A stretch of DNA of 7,326 nt from Bacteroides sp. (GTDB lineage Bacteria; Bacteroidota; Bacteroidia; Bacteroidales; Muribaculaceae): positions 40,786-48,111 of the forward strand of contig JAAVDV010000025.1 of NCBI GenBank assembly GCA_014801595.1. Reading direction: 5' to 3'. Positions 5,639 through 7,326 of this stretch are shown piece by piece. The stretch's first letter is position 1. Each line of letters opens with the position of its first letter. The notes beneath the pieces were generated by a model. That model was not told the DNA's origin and searched no databases. It saw only the letters and a program-made list of their open reading frames with translations. The translations under genes were made by a program, and so were the position numbers.

Positions 5639-5670
5639 GTTGCATACCGGAATAATCAAGTATATCTTTG
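5639..5670 (+). promoter_or_regulatory. Bacteroidetes-type promoter for the EF-hand/FHA/PP2C unit
   Basis: TATCTTTG (5663-5670) is a full match to the -7 consensus TAnnTTTG. GTTG (5639-5642) supplies a -33 box with a 20-nt spacer, the expected distance. Transcription would start near 5676, giving a leader of about 15 nt that is A-rich before the ATG at 5692. The downstream genes can therefore be expressed independently of the kinase. Confidence 0.7.
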
Positions 5671-5691
5671 TAAATAAAAAACCGAACACAT

Positions 5692-6630
5692 ATGAACGAC
5701 GAAACGACACGTCTCCTTAATGAGACAACCGGAAATACACAGAAAGCTGCCCCGGCACAGCAGAATACATCAGCAGCTTCCGCTAAAGGGAAGAAGGCAC
5801 AGGGGAAATCATTTGATGCAGCGATGTACGCCGCCGGTGGCGCCGTCGCCGGAGCTGCCGTAGGGGCGGCTGTTACGGCAACCGCCGCTAAAAACGAAGA
5901 TCCGATTCTTGATGTGGAAAAGCCCGAGGAGTCACCGGAAGCCACAGTCGAAACGCCGGCGGAGGAACAGGTGATACTCGCGAACGATGAGGGGGTGAGA
6001 TACGCTCATGTTGAAGCCGATAATTTCAACGATGCCTTCGCTCAGGCCCGCTCACAGGTGGGGGCAGGTGGAGTCTTCGAGTATGAAGGACGGCTCTACG
6101 GAACATATACCGCTGCTGAATGGAATGACATGTCGGCTCAGGAACGTGCGGATTATCAGGCCCGTGTCAATGAAGTCGCTCCGAGTCATCCCTCCCTCTC
6201 CACCCAACACAATGATACGCCGCACTATGCCGGTGTCGCTGAATCTCATGCAGAGCCGATGCACGTGCAGGAAGTGGCGCATAATACTGAAATGATCTCT
6301 GCGGAACCCGTAGATAATGAAATTCATGTGCTGGGCGTGCAGGCAGTTCAGACAACCGATGGTGAGATTATGAACATCGCTGTCGTGGAATGTCAGGGTG
6401 ATCATGCATTGCTTGTAGACGTGGATAATAGCGGAACAATGGATTGCCTTGTGCATGATGATAACCGGGACGGGTATATTCAGCCTGAGGAATTGCATGA
6501 TATCTCAGAAGCTGGTATCCATGTCAATGATTTGCTTGAGACGCAGGCAGCTCAGGCCGGTGGCTATTATGCCGCCAACGATGATATGCCGGATTATATC
6601 AATGATGCGGATTCTATAATGAGTGTCTGA
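5692..6630 (+). CDS. Acidic protein with glycine-zipper segment and EF-hand-like pair
   Basis: The protein has 312 residues from an ATG placed just after a good promoter. It opens with NDETTRLL, resembling a motif at the C-terminus of the FHA protein next door. A low-complexity Ala/Gln/Lys stretch follows, then a Gly/Ala segment (44-66, with GxxxG-like spacing at G50, G54, G58) that could insert in or pack against a membrane. Residues ~108-160 form an aromatic module (FNDAFAQAR, GGVFEYEGRLYGTY, EWNDMS) of a kind I associate with uncharacterised Bacteroidales proteins. Near the C-terminus are two adjacent EF-hand-like loops. Loop 243-254 lacks the final Glu; loop 256-267 is canonical (Asp256, Asn258, Asp260, Gly261, Glu267). 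Calcium binding is plausible but unproven. Its stop overlaps the FHA start by one base, so a partnership with the FHA protein, perhaps as kinase substrate or adaptor, is a reasonable inference. Confidence 0.8.
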   Translation: MNDETTRLLNETTGNTQKAAPAQQNTSAASAKGKKAQGKSFDAAMYAAGGAVAGAAVGAAVTATAAKNEDPILDVEKPEESPEATVETPAEEQVILANDEGVRYAHVEADNFNDAFAQARSQVGAGGVFEYEGRLYGTYTAAEWNDMSAQERADYQARVNEVAPSHPSLSTQHNDTPHYAGVAESHAEPMHVQEVAHNTEMISAEPVDNEIHVLGVQAVQTTDGEIMNIAVVECQGDHALLVDVDNSGTMDCLVHDDNRDGYIQPEELHDISEAGIHVNDLLETQAAQAGGYYAANDDMPDYINDADSIMSV

Positions 6631-7175
6631 TGGGAAAGATTTTCATAGTTTGCCCGGAATGCCGTCAGCAACTCTCCTTCAATGAGGTGCCGGGCTACCA
6701 GAATATGGTGGTGGAGTGTCCCAAGTGTCATTTCAAGGCGAACGCGAGTGTCTATCAGAGCGGAGCGAACGCTCGTGGAGGACAGGGTGCAGACGAGATG
6801 CCGACGCAGCTTGTGATACCCCCGACCTCAACGCTTGATATAGGTCAGATACGCGTCAAGTCCACCGGTGAAGTGCAATGGCTCAACCCGGGGAGCAATG
6901 TCATCGGCCGAAGGGCTCAGACAGGAACAGCCGACATCAAGATAAGCACCGATATGTATATGAGCCGACGCCATGTGCAGATCGATGTGGTGAAGAAGCC
7001 CGGCGGCTACGAGCATCGGTTGGTGGAAATCAACTCCACCAATATAGTGAAGCTTAACGGCAAACCCATCAACAGAGGGGATATATTGATTCTTAAATTT
7101 GGGGATACGCTGACTCTCGGCACGACAGATATAGTGCTTGAATCAAATTCTGAAGAGGCTACGCGTCTCATATAA
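6630..7175 (+). CDS. Zinc-ribbon and FHA-domain protein
   Basis: This 181-residue protein starts at the ATG that shares its A with the upstream TGA (TGATG), so translation is probably coupled. Residues 8-33 form a zinc-ribbon-like knuckle pair (CPEC at 8-11, CPKC at 30-33). A flexible linker contains DEMPTQLV (55-62). Residues ~73-171 are an FHA domain with the hallmark residues in place: Gly93-Arg94, Ser112-Arg113-Arg114-His115 and Asn143-Gly144, so phosphothreonine binding should be intact. The C-terminus is SEEATRLI. FHA proteins read Ser/Thr kinase output; here the likely writer is the kinase at 3538 and the likely eraser the PP2C at 7196. Thr59 and Thr178 sit in acidic T-[RQ]-L contexts and could be phosphorylated and bound in cis or trans, as in GarA/OdhI-type FHA proteins; this is inference. 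The protein is cytoplasmic, with no signal peptide. Confidence 0.92.
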   Translation: MGKIFIVCPECRQQLSFNEVPGYQNMVVECPKCHFKANASVYQSGANARGGQGADEMPTQLVIPPTSTLDIGQIRVKSTGEVQWLNPGSNVIGRRAQTGTADIKISTDMYMSRRHVQIDVVKKPGGYEHRLVEINSTNIVKLNGKPINRGDILILKFGDTLTLGTTDIVLESNSEEATRLI

Positions 7176-7195
7176 ACTTTAATGACGAAAGAAAT

Positions 7196-7326
7196 ATGAT
7201 TAGTATCCGCCAACCTCTCTCGTTCTCCGAGATCGGAAGAAAGGATAATCAGGAGGATTATCTTTTTCCGCAGAAGGCTTCGGCTGCCACACGCACATTC
7301 ATCTTATGCGACGGAATGGGTGGCCA
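7196..7326 (+). CDS. PP2C-family Ser/Thr protein phosphatase, 5' part
   Basis: The gene runs off the window after 43 complete codons. It begins MISIRQPLSFSEIGRKDNQE and continues DYLF. The visible motifs are those of a bacterial PP2C (PPM) phosphatase N-terminus: G-R-K-x-N-Q-E-D, with Asp21 as probable metal ligand, and C-D-G-M-G-G, with Asp39 as the second. The fold is metal-dependent and removes phosphate from Ser/Thr. It starts 20 nt after the FHA stop, so it belongs to the same transcription unit and is the natural opponent of the LRR kinase. Whether the remainder carries a membrane segment or other domains cannot be seen. Confidence 0.9.
   Translation, partial: MISIRQPLSFSEIGRKDNQEDYLFPQKASAATRTFILCDGMGG

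Noticed and set aside
5520..5945. 141-codon - strand frame overlapping the start of the EF-hand protein gene
   Set aside because: It is mostly the antisense of the Gly/Ala-rich coding stretch, which gives Ala/Pro-rich noise, and it runs through the promoter.
7182..7199. Five-codon leader frame (MTKEI) ending in an ATGA overlap with the PP2C start
   Set aside because: It is too short to support, and such an overlap can easily arise by chance.

Overview
The window looks like a chromosomal segment of a Bacteroidales bacterium. Three things suggest this: BspA/TpLRR-type 23-residue leucine-rich repeats (LRR_5), Bacteroidetes-style promoter elements (TAnnTTTG at -7, with a TTG-type -33 box about 20 nt upstream), and signal peptides ending in the ...FGQN style. 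Family or genus cannot be settled from this sequence. Every supported gene is on the + strand.

Positions 1-1897 hold three tandem copies of a secreted LRR gene: a 5'-truncated end of one (1-516), a complete one (546-1544) and a short copy that keeps the signal peptide and linker but has lost its repeats (1574-1897). The gene-end/gene-start junction is duplicated with an exact 1028-bp offset. From about 1811 to 3500 the sequence becomes very AT-rich (about 27-37% GC in lines counted by hand). It carries two genes I do not recognise: a two-pass membrane protein (1946-2734) and a soluble protein of about 207 residues (2875-3498).

Positions 3538-5514 encode a transmembrane Ser/Thr protein kinase. 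Its cytoplasmic N-terminal kinase domain is followed by one membrane span and an outward-facing C-terminal array of 11 LRR_5 repeats. The ectodomain shares exact nucleotide stretches (49 nt and 43 nt) with the secreted LRR genes 3-5 kb upstream, and it has a similar N-terminal cap. The loci therefore appear to be homogenised by recombination or to draw on a common repeat pool.

After a good Bacteroidetes-type promoter (5639-5670) a second transcription unit starts. It encodes an acidic protein with a glycine-zipper segment and an EF-hand-like pair (5692-6630), a zinc-ribbon/FHA protein overlapping it by one base (6630-7175), and the start of a PP2C-family phosphatase (7196 to the window end). 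Kinase, phosphothreonine reader and phosphatase side by side make a plausible Ser/Thr phosphorylation module. T-[RQ]-L motifs preceded by acidic residues, at the N-terminus of the EF-hand protein and at two places in the FHA protein, are candidate phosphoacceptor/FHA-docking sites. The working model, which is inference, is an envelope sensor: a repeat-variable LRR ectodomain on a kinase, secreted LRR paralogs that share its repeats, and a cytoplasmic FHA/PP2C relay.
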